Source: Brevundimonas sp. Root1279 (GTDB lineage Bacteria > Pseudomonadota > Alphaproteobacteria > Caulobacterales > Caulobacteraceae). Taken from it: DNA of 64,000 nt. Positions 46,740 through 55,786 of the stretch are shown here, piece by piece. The position numbers and the translations under genes are program-made. The notes below the pieces were generated by a model, which was not told the DNA's origin, did no database searches, and saw nothing but the letters and a program-made list of their open reading frames with translations. Where the stretch lies: contig NZ_LMEB01000004.1 of NCBI RefSeq assembly GCF_001425945.1, forward strand, positions 544,537 through 608,536, written 5' to 3'. Numbering within the stretch: position 1 is the first letter of the stretch; each line of letters starts with the position of its first letter.

Positions 46740-47879
46740 CTAGGCCGCCTCGACAGCGGAGCGAGCCGGCGTCGGGGCCTGATCGAGACGCTCCATCAGG
46801 TAGGCCAGGTCATCGCGCGGCGCGTTGGGGCGCTGGGTCAGGAAACGCTGGAGCATCTGCTGGCGGAAGGCGTCGCCGGCGGTGTCGGCGCCCTCGGCCT
46901 GGAGCGACCGCCAGGTGTCGACCCCGGCGCGGAAGGCGTGGAACAGGCGCGGCGGCAGGCCGGCGCGGTCGTAGATGGCCTTCAAACCCAGCGGCCCCGC
47001 ATCATGGATCATCAGCCAGGCCCGCGCATGCGGCGTGCCGGCCAGCTCGGCCATGCCGTGTTCGAACAGCCCCATTTGGCCTCGGGCCAGAGCCCGCAGC
47101 AGCAGAGAGCCGGTCAGGGCTTTGCGAACGTTCAGATTGGCCACGAACTGCGGCAGGTCTGCCTGGTCGGCGGCCTGGTCGACCAGGTCGACGGTGGCGC
47201 GCTCGCGGGCGAAGGCGGCCAGGCGGATGGCCGTCTCGGGGGCCAGGGCGTGGCGTGTGATCAGGTGCTCGCGGACCGTGGCCGACGCCAGTTCGACCAG
47301 ACGTTCGGTGATGCTGAGCGGCAGGACCTGGCGATAGGCGATGGCGGCGACGATCTCAGGCGACGAACCGAAGCGATCGACACAGCGGCCCATCGCGCCC
47401 TCGGACACGTCGGCGTTGTCGTTGGCCGCGAGGGTGCGCACGGCCAATTCGGAGCCGGTCTCGGCGAGGCAATCGGCGACGTCGCGACCGACCCGCGGAC
47501 GCCCCGCCACGGCCACCTGCCGCAACGACGAACCGGCCTGGACGATCTCGATCAGATCCTCGTCCGAGAAGGCGGGCGAGAAGCCGATCAGCGGCAGGGC
47601 CACGCTGTCGACGTCGGCGGCCAGGCGGCGGGCGACATCGCGCGGAATCAGGTCGGAGGCTTTCAGCGTCACCGCCATGGCCCGGCGCACCAGTTCGGCG
47701 GCGTCGTTGGCCAGCAGGCGCAGGATCTTCTGGGCCGCCTCGCGCTCTTCGCCGCTGAGCCCGCCCCGCTCCATGCTGCGGCACAGCTTGTGGGCGGCCG
47801 CGGCGCGCTCGTCCTCATCCGTCGCCTTGATCAGGCGATGGATGTCGATCTCGGTGAGACGGGCGCGGTAGGCGGTCAT
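46740..47879 (-). CDS. DUF2336 family protein (second copy)
   Basis: The 379-residue protein begins MTAYRARLTEIDIHRLIKA and is HEAT-like, with repeated ERAAAAHKLCRSM and RLAADVDSVALPLIGFSP helices. The end LFEHGMAELAGTPHARAW and LIHDAGPLGLKAIYDRAGLP is the DUF2336 C-terminal region. The ATG at 47879 is preferred; a longer start at 47915 has AAGGA ten bases upstream. It faces the Hpt gene across a shared terminator. Confidence 0.85.
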   Translation of the reverse strand: MTAYRARLTEIDIHRLIKATDEDERAAAAHKLCRSMERGGLSGEEREAAQKILRLLANDAAELVRRAMAVTLKASDLIPRDVARRLAADVDSVALPLIGFSPAFSDEDLIEIVQAGSSLRQVAVAGRPRVGRDVADCLAETGSELAVRTLAANDNADVSEGAMGRCVDRFGSSPEIVAAIAYRQVLPLSITERLVELASATVREHLITRHALAPETAIRLAAFARERATVDLVDQAADQADLPQFVANLNVRKALTGSLLLRALARGQMGLFEHGMAELAGTPHARAWLMIHDAGPLGLKAIYDRAGLPPRLFHAFRAGVDTWRSLQAEGADTAGDAFRQQMLQRFLTQRPNAPRDDLAYLMERLDQAPTPARSAVEAA

Positions 47880-47972
47880 GGACGACTCTGAGCAGGCTTC
47901 GCCGGCCACCATCAACCGGTCATCCTTAACGGGCCGTTCACCATCACAGGATTCGCGAGAAGACGCCTGAAC

Positions 47973-48785
47973 TTAGGTGTTCGAGCCAGGCTCAGGCCCG
48001 AAGGCGACGCCGAAGCCGCCGGCCTTGCCCTCGCCGTCCTGCCCGAGGAGCAGGGCGAGCAAGCTCTGGTCCTGCTTCAGACGATCCAGCCGGGCGGCCA
48101 GCATCTGGTCGCGCTCCGACAGTTTGGGGAGCAGCTGCGGATCCAGAGCGGGCGCGGAACCGACGCCTGAGGCAGGCGCGCCCTCCCCGGCCGTGCGCTG
48201 GAGATTGGCGTGCACCTCGGCGACCGTGGCCGGGCGGCCGTCGCGGTAGAAGATCGAACGATTGGCCGCGGCGGCCTCTGGGAACAGCGAGGCCGCGCTC
48301 GATCCCGGGCGGCGATCCATGGCGCTCATGAGTTCGGCCGCGCCGGCCGGACCGAGGAAGTGGGCGGCGTACAGATCCCCCGCCCCCGGCTCACGCCCGG
48401 TGCGGCCGCGTAGATAGGCGGCGTTCGAAGCGGTCAGCTCGGCCGCCATGGTCGAGGCGGCCTGCGGATCGAAGCGCAGGTCCAGAACGACGTTGCGGGC
48501 CGAGCCGTCGACCCGCCAGCGGCCGTCCGAACCGCGGTGGATCAGGTCGGCGTATTGGCCGTAGCCGTGCTTGGCGCCGTGCGCCTTCACCGTGCCCAGC
48601 CAGGTCTGCTCGATGAACTGGAACAGGCCCGCCGCCGACGACGTGCGCGCCTTCGCCGACGGATTCATGGCGCTCTCGCGCCGCGCCGTCTTGATCAGAA
48701 AATCGGCATCCACGCCCGTGGCGCTGGAGGCGCGCCGAATGGCCGCCTCTACACCTCCGGAGGATGGAATCGCTCTGACGCTCAT
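47973..48785 (-). CDS. Lytic transglycosylase SLT-domain protein
   Basis: The 270-residue protein has an SLT domain near its start: the catalytic Glu lies in ARRESAMNPSAKARTSSAAGLFQF, followed by TWLGTVKAHG. It cleaves peptidoglycan between MurNAc and GlcNAc. There is no clear signal peptide, so secretion may use another path or it may be assembly-associated. The ATG at 48785 starts the family-like sequence. Confidence 0.86.
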   Translation of the reverse strand: MSVRAIPSSGGVEAAIRRASSATGVDADFLIKTARRESAMNPSAKARTSSAAGLFQFIEQTWLGTVKAHGAKHGYGQYADLIHRGSDGRWRVDGSARNVVLDLRFDPQAASTMAAELTASNAAYLRGRTGREPGAGDLYAAHFLGPAGAAELMSAMDRRPGSSAASLFPEAAAANRSIFYRDGRPATVAEVHANLQRTAGEGAPASGVGSAPALDPQLLPKLSERDQMLAARLDRLKQDQSLLALLLGQDGEGKAGGFGVAFGPEPGSNT

Positions 48786-48808
48786 GGGTTTACGGTCGTT
48801 TACGATGG

Positions 48809-48823
48809 TTAACTGAATACTAA
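48809..48823. promoter_or_regulatory. CtrA-like site between the transglycosylase and tonB genes
   Basis: TTAACTGAATACTAA is TTAA-N7-CTAA, one base off the CtrA consensus. It lies 24 bases before the transglycosylase start and about 100 bases before the TonB start on the other strand. Confidence 0.4.
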
Positions 48824-48923
48824 CGCTCGAAGGACACCCACAGGCCAAAGCTTCGCCGTAAACTTGCCATGGGCGGCGCGCTCAACTTGCTGACGGGCGC
48901 TGCGGGGGCGGTGAACGACAGGG

Positions 48924-49667
48924 ATGAAACCCATGATGATCCGTACCGCCGGGGGCCCCGGAACGGTCAGCCCCATCGATTTCCACGAACGCAAGACACC
49001 GCGCTTCTCCCGTACGACCTGGACGGCCCTTGGGATCGTCATCACGGCCCATTTGGGCCTAGGCGTGGCGCTGTACTACCAGCGCTTCGAAATGCCGCTG
49101 GCGCCGGCGGAGCCGCCGACGACGATCATCGAGATCCTGCCCATGCCGAAGCCGGAGCCCAAGCCGGTCGTCGCCAAGCAGCCGCCGGCCCAGGCGCCGA
49201 ACACCAACGTCAACAATCCGCCGCTGGCGCCGACGCCCGTCGAGCCGATCCACGCCGTCGACGGCGAGAAGACGCCGGTGGGTCCGGTCACCACCTTCAG
49301 CAACAAGGCGCCGCCGGACGCACCGCCGACGGCGACCGACACCACGCCGGCGCTGCCCGCCCCTCCGCCGGTGATCAACAGCCCGACCTGGATCCGCCAG
49401 CCCTCGGCCGAGCAACTGATGCGGGCCTATCCGGACCGGGCGATCGACCGCGGGATCGGCGGCGTGGTGACGCTGAACTGTCTGGTCCAGCTGAACGGCA
49501 CGGTCACCGACTGCCGCACGACCAGCGAACCGGCCGGTCCCTACGGCTTCGGCCGGGCCGCGCAGAGCCTGTCACGCTACTTCCAGATCGCGCCGCGCAC
49601 CGTGAACGGCGCTGCGGAAGGGTCGCGGGTCAACATCGCCATCCGCTTCAACCCGCCGGCCGAGTGA
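48924..49667 (+). CDS. Energy transducer TonB
   Basis: The 247-residue protein has a cytoplasmic start, one membrane helix (TTWTALGIVITAHLGLGVAL), a Pro-rich spacer (PMPKPEPKPVV) and a C-terminal TonB domain (GIGGVVTLNCLVQLNGTVTDC to FQIAPRTVNG). It passes proton-motive energy to TonB-dependent receptors like the one at 32205-34466. ATG at 48924 or 48933 are both possible starts; neither is decisive. ExbB/ExbD are not in the window. Confidence 0.9.
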   Translation: MKPMMIRTAGGPGTVSPIDFHERKTPRFSRTTWTALGIVITAHLGLGVALYYQRFEMPLAPAEPPTTIIEILPMPKPEPKPVVAKQPPAQAPNTNVNNPPLAPTPVEPIHAVDGEKTPVGPVTTFSNKAPPDAPPTATDTTPALPAPPPVINSPTWIRQPSAEQLMRAYPDRAIDRGIGGVVTLNCLVQLNGTVTDCRTTSEPAGPYGFGRAAQSLSRYFQIAPRTVNGAAEGSRVNIAIRFNPPAE

Positions 49668-50678
49668 TCAGGCGAACCTGAGCGGATCGAGGGCGGCGGC
49701 GTCGGGACCGGCGTCGCCGCCTTCGATCGCATCGGCCACGGTTCGGGCGACCAAAGGTCCAAGCAGCCAGCCGTTTCGGCGCGGAGCCAAGGCGAGATGC
49801 AGGCCAGCGGCCCCGGCGGGCCCCGCCAGCGGCAAGCCATCCGCCGAAGCGCCCCGGATGCCCACCCGGGTCGCCCCTGGGCGTCCGTCAGCCCCGATCA
49901 GGGCCAAGCCGGCGGCGACGCGCGCCGACGCCTCGTCGATGTCGGGCTCCAGATCCCGGCGACCAGGCTCCATGGTCGCGCCGATGACGACGCCCCCATG
50001 GCCCGGCGCGACATAGAGGCCCGGAGCCCGCACGACGCGCCGCGGCGCAGGAACCTCGACCTGGGTCAACTGACCGCGGATCGGCTGGATGTCGGCGACC
50101 AAGCGGGCGGCGGGGTCCGGCAGGCCTTCAACGGCCGTCGCCGCGCCCGTCGCCAGGACCACCGTCGGCGAGAACCACAGCCGGCCGTCCTCGGCCTCGA
50201 CCCGCCAACGCTGCGCCCCAGCCCCGATACGGGCGACGTGGGCATGAACCACAGTCACCCCCTCGACGCGCGCGAGGGCCGTCAGGGCCGTGGCCGCCTC
50301 GATGCGCCAGTCCTCGGAGGTCTCGAGCCCCCCGCTGCCCGGCTGGGCGGCAAACCCGAGTTGGCGCAGGCGATCGACCGCCTGTTCAGCGCCCGGGCCT
50401 CGCCACTCGGCGCCTTCGCGATGAAGGGCGAGGCCGTAGGTCTCGGCGAAGGCCGGCCACGCGTCGCGAGCCCGGCGCAGCAGCGCGGCCTGATCCGCCG
50501 ACAGCTCATCGAGCAGGCTTTCCAACGCCGGGGCCAGCATTCCCGCCGCCACCGAAGACGCGTTGGGGCCGCCCGGGTCGATCACGGTCACGACGAAGCC
50601 GCGCTCGGCCAGCTCGGCGGCGGTGCACAGGCCGAGCACGCCGGCGCCTATGACGATCACATCAGGGGAAGAGGTCAC
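49668..50678 (-). CDS. FAD-dependent oxidoreductase, ThiO-like
   Basis: The 336-residue protein starts with VIVIGAGVLGLCTAAELAERG, an FAD Rossmann motif, and has the D-amino-acid/glycine oxidase pattern (ASSVAAGMLAPALE, DIQPIRGQLTQVE, GVVIGATMEP and GWLLGPLVARTVAD). It would oxidise glycine to iminoglycine for thiazole synthesis, or a related amine. No thiamine genes are near. It ends at the base next to the tonB stop. Confidence 0.82.
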   Translation of the reverse strand: MTSSPDVIVIGAGVLGLCTAAELAERGFVVTVIDPGGPNASSVAAGMLAPALESLLDELSADQAALLRRARDAWPAFAETYGLALHREGAEWRGPGAEQAVDRLRQLGFAAQPGSGGLETSEDWRIEAATALTALARVEGVTVVHAHVARIGAGAQRWRVEAEDGRLWFSPTVVLATGAATAVEGLPDPAARLVADIQPIRGQLTQVEVPAPRRVVRAPGLYVAPGHGGVVIGATMEPGRRDLEPDIDEASARVAAGLALIGADGRPGATRVGIRGASADGLPLAGPAGAAGLHLALAPRRNGWLLGPLVARTVADAIEGGDAGPDAAALDPLRFA

Positions 50679-50734
50679 CCGACGATCAGATCAACCGCCG
50701 GGCCCTCGAATGCAAGCTTTGGCTGGCGTGCGAC

Positions 50735-52582
50735 CTATTCAGCCGCAATCGCCGACGCGCGGTCCTGCTCGATGCGGTCGGTCAGGGCCGCGTGCTGGGC
50801 CCACAGGGCCTTGGGCAGGCGGTCGCCGAACTTGTCGTAGAAGGCCGGGATCAGTGCGGCTTCCTCGGCCCAGACTTCGGCGTCGACGTCGAGCAGGGTC
50901 GACAGGTCGGCGTCGGTCAGGCTGAGGCCCGACAGGTCCAGAGCCTCGCGCGTCGGAACGCGGCCGACCGGCGTGTCGATGGCCTCCGCCTCGCCTTCCA
51001 GGCGCTCCGAGATCCACTTGAGGACGCGGGCGTTGTCGCCGAAGCCCGGCCAGACGAATTTGCCGTCCTCGTTCTTGCGGAACCAGTTGACGAAGTAGAG
51101 GCGCGGCAGCTTGGCGGCGTCGGTCTTGCCGCCCATCGACAGCCAGTGGGCGAAGTAGTCGCCCATGTTGTAGCCGCAGAAGGGCAGCATCGCGAACGGG
51201 TCGCGGCGCAGCTCGCCGACCTTGTTCTCGGCCGCGGCGGTGCCTTCCGAGGCGACCGTCGAGCCCATGAACACGCCGTGCTCCCAATCGAAGGCCTCGG
51301 TCACCAGCGGCACCGCCGAGGCGCGGCGGCCGCCGAACAGGATGGCGTCGATCGGCACGCCCTTGGGGTCTTCCCACTCGGGCGCGATGGTCGGGCACTG
51401 GTGGGCCGGCGCGGCGAAGCGGGCGTTCGGATGGGCCGCGGGCTCGCCCGAGGCCGGATCGTGCGGCGCGCCCTTCCAGGTCGTAAGACCTTCGGGGGCT
51501 TCCTTGGTCAGGCCTTCCCACCAGACGTCGTTGTCGGCGGTCAGGGCGGTGTTGGTGAAGACGGTGTTGGTGGCCAGGGTCGCCAGCGCGTTCTGGTTGG
51601 TGTTGCGGCTGGTGCCCGGGGCGACGCCGAAGAAGCCGGCTTCCGGGTTCACGGCGTACAGACGGCCGTCGTCGCCGAAGCGCATCCAGGCGATGTCGTC
51701 GCCGATCGTCTCGGCCTTCCAGCCTTCAAGCGTCGGCTGGAGCATGGCCAGGTTGGTCTTGCCGCACGCCGAGGGGAAGGCGGCGGCGACGTACTTCGCG
51801 CGGCCCTTCGGGTCGGTCAGCTTGAGGATGAGCATGTGCTCGGCCAGCCAGCCTTCGTCGCGGGCCATGACCGAGGCAATGCGCAGGGCGTAGCACTTCT
51901 TCCCCAGCAGGGCGTTGCCGCCGTAGCCCGAGCCGTAGGACCAGATCTCGCGGGTCTCGGGGAAGTGGACGATCCACTTGTCGTCGTTGCAGGGCCACGG
52001 CACGTCGGCCTGGCCCTCGGCGAGCGGCGCGCCGAGGGTGTGCACGGCGGGCACGAAGACGCCGTCGTCGCCCAGCACGTCCAGCGCGGGCTGGCCCATG
52101 CGGGTCATGATGCCCATGGAGACGGCGACATAGCCGCTGTCGGTGATCTCGACGCCCAGGGCGCTGATCTTCGAGCCCAGCGGGCCCATCGAGAAGGGCA
52201 CGACGTACATCGTGCGGCCGGCCATGCAGCCGTCGAACAGGCCGTCCAGGCGGGCGCGCATCTCGACCGGGTCGGCCCAGTTGTTGGTCGGGCCGGCGTC
52301 GGCCTCGTTCGCCGGGCAGATGAAGGTGCGGCTCTCGACGCGGGCGACGTCGCGCGGGTCCGAGGCGGCGTAGTAGCAGCCGGGGCGCTTGGTCTGGTCG
52401 AGCTCGCGCAGCGTGCCCTTGGCGATCAGGTCGGCGACGATCTCGGCCTGCTCAGCCTCGGAGCCGTCGCACCAGTGGACCCGGGCGGGTTTGGTCAGGG
52501 CGGCGATCTGCTCGACCCAGGCGACGAGCCCGGCGTGGGCGGTGGGGGCCGGGTGGAGACCCGGGACGGCGGAAGCGGTCAC
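50735..52582 (-). CDS. pckG: Phosphoenolpyruvate carboxykinase (GTP)
   Basis: The 615-residue enzyme converts oxaloacetate and GTP to PEP and CO2. Motifs are clear: nucleotide-binding [11 protein letters not shown] with the reactive Cys, the substrate loop [14 protein letters not shown] and the guanine-binding [19 protein letters not shown] [18 protein letters not shown] at 52582 follows GGAGAG, whereas the longer frame upstream overlaps the next intergenic region. It is a stand-alone gene divergent from the DUF938 gene. Confidence 0.96.
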   Translation of the reverse strand: MTASAVPGLHPAPTAHAGLVAWVEQIAALTKPARVHWCDGSEAEQAEIVADLIAKGTLRELDQTKRPGCYYAASDPRDVARVESRTFICPANEADAGPTNNWADPVEMRARLDGLFDGCMAGRTMYVVPFSMGPLGSKISALGVEITDSGYVAVSMGIMTRMGQPALDVLGDDGVFVPAVHTLGAPLAEGQADVPWPCNDDKWIVHFPETREIWSYGSGYGGNALLGKKCYALRIASVMARDEGWLAEHMLILKLTDPKGRAKYVAAAFPSACGKTNLAMLQPTLEGWKAETIGDDIAWMRFGDDGRLYAVNPEAGFFGVAPGTSRNTNQNALATLATNTVFTNTALTADNDVWWEGLTKEAPEGLTTWKGAPHDPASGEPAAHPNARFAAPAHQCPTIAPEWEDPKGVPIDAILFGGRRASAVPLVTEAFDWEHGVFMGSTVASEGTAAAENKVGELRRDPFAMLPFCGYNMGDYFAHWLSMGGKTDAAKLPRLYFVNWFRKNEDGKFVWPGFGDNARVLKWISERLEGEAEAIDTPVGRVPTREALDLSGLSLTDADLSTLLDVDAEVWAEEAALIPAFYDKFGDRLPKALWAQHAALTDRIEQDRASAIAAE

Positions 52583-52788
52583 TGTGTCACTCTCCTGAAC
52601 GGCGCCCGGCGATCTACGCCGCCGTGGCTCTCCCTGATGCGCGAGATCACGCATTGTTTCAGCCGGAATGACACCGAACCCGACGCGAGGTCAACCGACG
52701 CAAGTTTCAACCTCTCGCGACCGGACGCCCCCCGCGGCGCTGCATATTTCCGGTCGCGGTAAGCGGTCTCGCGGGGTATCCGGTCCCC

Positions 52789-53418
52789 ATGCAAACGCTC
52801 GAACGCCCGACTCCCGCCGGCGCCCTCGCCTCGCCCGCGACGGCGCGGAACACGGGACCGATTCTCGAGGTGCTGAAGGCCCATATGCCGGCGCGGGGCC
52901 GGGTGCTGGAGATCGCCAGCGGCGCGGGCGAGCACGCCGTCGCCTTCGCAAGCGCACTGCCCGGCCTGGAGTGGACGCCCAGCGACCCCTCGTCCGAGGC
53001 CCGGGCCAGCATCGCCGCCTGGGCTGCTCAGGCCGGCCCGCCGAACTTGGGGCCCGGCCTGGCGCTAGACATGCTCGACCCGGCGACCTGGCCCGAGGGA
53101 ACCTTCGAGGCCCTGGTCTGCATCAACATGATCCACATCAGCCCCTGGGGGGCGACGGAAGGCCTGATGACGCTGGCCGGGAGCCGGCTGGTGCGCCCCG
53201 GCGGCCTGCTGGTCACGTACGGCCCCTACCGTGAGGCCGAGACGCCGACCGCCGCCTCAAACGAGGCCTTCGACGCCAGCCTGAAGAGCCGCGACCCGGC
53301 CTGGGGCCTGCGTGACCGCGACGCGGTGGCCGCTGAGGCGAAGAAGCACGGCCTGGCCCTGACGCTCAGGCTCGCCATGCCGGCCAACAACCTGATGCTG
53401 CTGTTCCGGGCGGCCTGA
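52789..53418 (+). CDS. DUF938 family methyltransferase-like protein
   Basis: The 209-residue protein has the DUF938 start (SPATARNTGPILEVLK) and the SAM-binding VLEIASGAGEHAVAFA near residue 40, then LVCINMIHISPWGATEGLM. It is a class I methyltransferase fold with an unknown substrate. It lies 206 bp from the divergent pckG start. Confidence 0.9.
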   Translation: MQTLERPTPAGALASPATARNTGPILEVLKAHMPARGRVLEIASGAGEHAVAFASALPGLEWTPSDPSSEARASIAAWAAQAGPPNLGPGLALDMLDPATWPEGTFEALVCINMIHISPWGATEGLMTLAGSRLVRPGGLLVTYGPYREAETPTAASNEAFDASLKSRDPAWGLRDRDAVAAEAKKHGLALTLRLAMPANNLMLLFRAA

Positions 53419-53483
53419 CCCGCCCGCCCTTGCACTTCCGGCCCGGATATGGCGGCATCGGCGGAAGCTTCACGGGAACCGCC

Positions 53484-53987
53484 ATGAAACGCCTGCTCGT
53501 CATCCTGGCCGTTCTGGCCGCGGCCGCTCCGGCATGGAGCCAGACCGTCCCCGCCCCGGCGGCTCCAGCGGCTCCGCCCCTGTCCTATGGTTCGCCGATC
53601 GGACTGGAGACGGCGCAGGCGGTGATCGACCGGGCCATAGAGGCCGGCCGCGCCCGAGGCTTCCGCCTGGCCGTCGCCGTCGTCGAACCCTCGGGCGATC
53701 TGGTCGCCTTCGGGCGGATGGACGGCGTCCAGTACGGCTCCATCGACGTCGCCCAGGCCAAGGCCCGCTCGTCGGCCCGGTTCCGCGCCGCCTCCGCCTC
53801 GGCGGAGGAGCGGCTGCAGGGCGGCCGCATGGCCCTGCTGGCCATCGATGGGATCGTGCCCGTCGCCGGAGGCGTGCCCATTGTCGTCGACGGCCGGGTG
53901 GTCGGGGCCATCGGCGTCTCGGGCGCGTCCTCGACGCAGGACGACGAGGTCGCGCGGGCGGCCATCGCCGCAGTCCTGGGCGAATAG
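53484..53987 (+). CDS. GlcG/HbpS-family exported protein
   Basis: The 167-residue protein has a signal peptide (MKRLLVILAVLAAAAPAWS, cleaved near QTVP) and a heme-degrading/cofactor-like GlcG domain (ETAQAVIDRAIEAGRARGF, VAVVEPSGDLVAFGRMDG, GGVPIVVDGRVVGAIGVSG). It may bind heme or a small ligand in the periplasm. The ATG at 53484 is taken because the signal peptide starts there. Confidence 0.86.
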   Translation: MKRLLVILAVLAAAAPAWSQTVPAPAAPAAPPLSYGSPIGLETAQAVIDRAIEAGRARGFRLAVAVVEPSGDLVAFGRMDGVQYGSIDVAQAKARSSARFRAASASAEERLQGGRMALLAIDGIVPVAGGVPIVVDGRVVGAIGVSGASSTQDDEVARAAIAAVLGE

Positions 53988-54029
53988 CGGCCCTCTCGCC
54001 GCCCCGGCGGCTGTGGTAGGAGCCCCGCC

Positions 54030-54785
54030 ATGAGCTTCACCCGCACCTATGACGGCCCCGAGCCGGTCCGCATCAACAAATGGCTGGGTCAGTCCGGCGT
54101 CTGCTCGCGCCGCGAGGCCGACGCCCTGATCGCCGACGGCCTGGTCTCGGTCGACGGCGAGGTGGTCACCGACGCGGGCCGCAAGCTGGAGCCCGGCCAG
54201 ACCCTGACCCTCAGCCACACGGCCACGGCCGCCCTGGCCGAGGGCGTCACCATCATGGTGCACAAGCCGGTCGGCTACGTCTCAGGCCAGCCCGAGCCGA
54301 ACAAGCTGCCCGCCGTCCGCCTGATCACCGAGAACAACCGCGTCGGCGAAGGCGCGGTCCCGGCCGACGACGTCTCCCTGCCCCCGATCGGCCGGCTGGA
54401 CGAGGACTCGCGCGGCCTGCTGCTGCTGTCCTCGGACGGGGTCGTAGCCAAGGCGGTGATCGGGCCGCAGTCCGACCTCGACAAGGAGTATCTGGTCCGC
54501 GTCACCGGCGACATCACCGAGAAGAAGCTCAAGATCCTGCGCCACGGCCTGATGCTGGACGGCCGCCAACTGAAGCCCGCCTACGTCAGCCGGATGGAGT
54601 CCTTCCGCCTGAAATTCATCCTGCGCGAAGGCCGCAACCGCCAGATCCGCCGCATGTGCGAGATGGTCGACCTGGAGGTCATCGACCTGATCCGCGTCCG
54701 CATCGGCCCGCTGAAGCTGGACAACCTGCCCGAGGGCAAGTGGCGGCTGCTGACCGATGAGGAACGCGAGGCCCTGGTGGGGTGA
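54030..54785 (+). CDS. 23S rRNA pseudouridine synthase, RluF/RluB type
   Basis: The 251-residue protein has an N-terminal S4 RNA-binding domain (RINKWLGQSGVCSRREAD) and the catalytic Asp in PIGRLDEDSRGLLLLSSDG, followed by EGRNRQIRRMCE. It converts a specific uridine of large-subunit rRNA to pseudouridine; the similarity is to RluF/RluB, and the exact target is not fixed. Its stop is inside the start of the GANTC repeat. Confidence 0.9.
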   Translation: MSFTRTYDGPEPVRINKWLGQSGVCSRREADALIADGLVSVDGEVVTDAGRKLEPGQTLTLSHTATAALAEGVTIMVHKPVGYVSGQPEPNKLPAVRLITENNRVGEGAVPADDVSLPPIGRLDEDSRGLLLLSSDGVVAKAVIGPQSDLDKEYLVRVTGDITEKKLKILRHGLMLDGRQLKPAYVSRMESFRLKFILREGRNRQIRRMCEMVDLEVIDLIRVRIGPLKLDNLPEGKWRLLTDEEREALVG

Positions 54786-54876
54786 CTCAGACTCTGAAAA
54801 ACAGAGTCTGAATCGTCTGAATGGTCTGAAACGGACGCCGAAAAAACAGAGTCTGAATCGTCTGAATCGTCTGAAA
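54784..54876. repeat. GANTC-rich repeat, right copy
   Basis: The inverse copy of the left array: two units with the core ACAGAGTCTGAATCGTCTG lie between the pseudouridine synthase stop and the MauE gene. I count GANTC at 54784, 54790, 54804, 54810, 54849, 54855 and 54864. The 34 bp at 54842-54875 is the exact reverse complement of 7020-7053. The rest of the gap to 54963 holds no other feature I can support. Confidence 0.9.
54787..54811 (+). terminator. Hairpin at the end of the pseudouridine synthase gene
   Basis: TCAGACTCTG and CAGAGTCTGA form a perfect 10 bp stem around AAAAA, directly after the stop codon. There is no T tract, so termination is uncertain; the hairpin is part of the repeat. 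Confidence 0.5.
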
Positions 54877-54963
54877 TCGGACGGCGCGGGCGTGAGTTGT
54901 CAAAGACCGAACCGCACAGCTTAGCGGAACGCTGCGCCAGGATCGGTCGCAGCCTCGGCGCCC

Positions 54964-55716
54964 TCAGCCATGGGCCGCCGCCATCAGCAGCATCCAGCCC
55001 GCCATGACGATCATCATCAGGTTTTCGGTCAGGGACAGGAAGCCCAGCGGCACGTTGCTGTCGCCGCCGACGCAGGCGCATTTCAGCTCACGCTTGTCGA
55101 GGTAGACGGCCTTGAACACCGAGACCGCCCCGACGCCGCCGATGAACAGGGCGACCGGGGCGGACAGCCAGGTCCAAACGCCCGCGACCATCAGCGCCCC
55201 CGCGCCCAGTTCGGCGAAGGGATACACCTTGCCGTAGGGGACCCACCGCTTGGCCAGCAGGTCGTAGTTGAGGAACATGGTCGCGAAGCCGTCGAGGTTC
55301 TGCAGCTTCAGCATGGCCAGGGCCATCATGGTCAGGCCGATGAACCATTCGACCGCCCGGCCCGTCAGCACCGTCCCATAGGCGGCCTGGCTGACCGCCA
55401 GGGCCATGAGGGCGGTGACGGCGAAGACGACCAGCACGGGCGTATAGGTCGTCGCCTTCGGATCGCGGACCTTCAGGCCCAGGTGTCGGCGCAGGTCCTC
55501 GTAGCCGCCGATGCGGACGCCCTCGATGAAGACCTGGGGCGTGGTCTTCACCCCGTGCTCGGCCTTGAAGGCGTCATTGGCGGCGCGGGTCTCGAGCCAA
55601 TGGTCCTCGACCGTGAAGCCCTTGGAGCGCAGCAGGTGGCGCGCCTTCAGCCCCCAGGGGCAGACATGGTCTGGCATGACCATGCGATAGAGGACGGCGT
55701 TTTTGGGGGCGGTCAT
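54964..55716 (-). CDS. Glutaredoxin domain fused to MauE/DoxX-like membrane domain
   Basis: The 250-residue protein has an N-terminal glutaredoxin (residues 1-85) with the active-site CPWG (a Cys19, monothiol-like) and glutathione-contact motifs TTPQVFIEG and GGYEDL, followed by four to five membrane helices of the MauE type (NLDGFATMFLNYD, MFLNYDLLAKRWVPYGKVYPFAELGAG) ending with the CAC cysteine pair in KCACVGGD. It is likely a membrane thiol system for handling metal or oxidant stress. ATG at 55716 is chosen because GGAGA precedes it. The MerR gene is divergent. Confidence 0.88.
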   Translation of the reverse strand: MTAPKNAVLYRMVMPDHVCPWGLKARHLLRSKGFTVEDHWLETRAANDAFKAEHGVKTTPQVFIEGVRIGGYEDLRRHLGLKVRDPKATTYTPVLVVFAVTALMALAVSQAAYGTVLTGRAVEWFIGLTMMALAMLKLQNLDGFATMFLNYDLLAKRWVPYGKVYPFAELGAGALMVAGVWTWLSAPVALFIGGVGAVSVFKAVYLDKRELKCACVGGDSNVPLGFLSLTENLMMIVMAGWMLLMAAAHG

Positions 55717-55753
55717 CGGGGGTCTCCGGTTGTCCGTTGAAGCGACCCGCCCC

Positions 55754-55784
55754 ATGTAGGGTCCGTACCATGGTACGGAGTCAA
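55754..55784 (-). promoter_or_regulatory. MerR-type promoter with 19 bp spacer
   Basis: On the minus strand TTGACT (55784-55779) and CTACAT (55759-55754) are separated by exactly 19 bases, the overlong spacer that MerR regulators unwind. The palindrome CCGTACCATGGTACGG fills 55763-55778 between them. It drives the glutaredoxin-MauE gene, whose start lies 38 bases further on, and its outer end abuts the merR start. Confidence 0.82.
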
Positions 55785-55786
55785 GC

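Noticed and set aside
50792..52762. Very long open frame on the plus strand opposite pckG
   Set aside because: The minus strand has all PEP carboxykinase motifs; the plus frame is low-complexity Val/Gly/Arg-rich.
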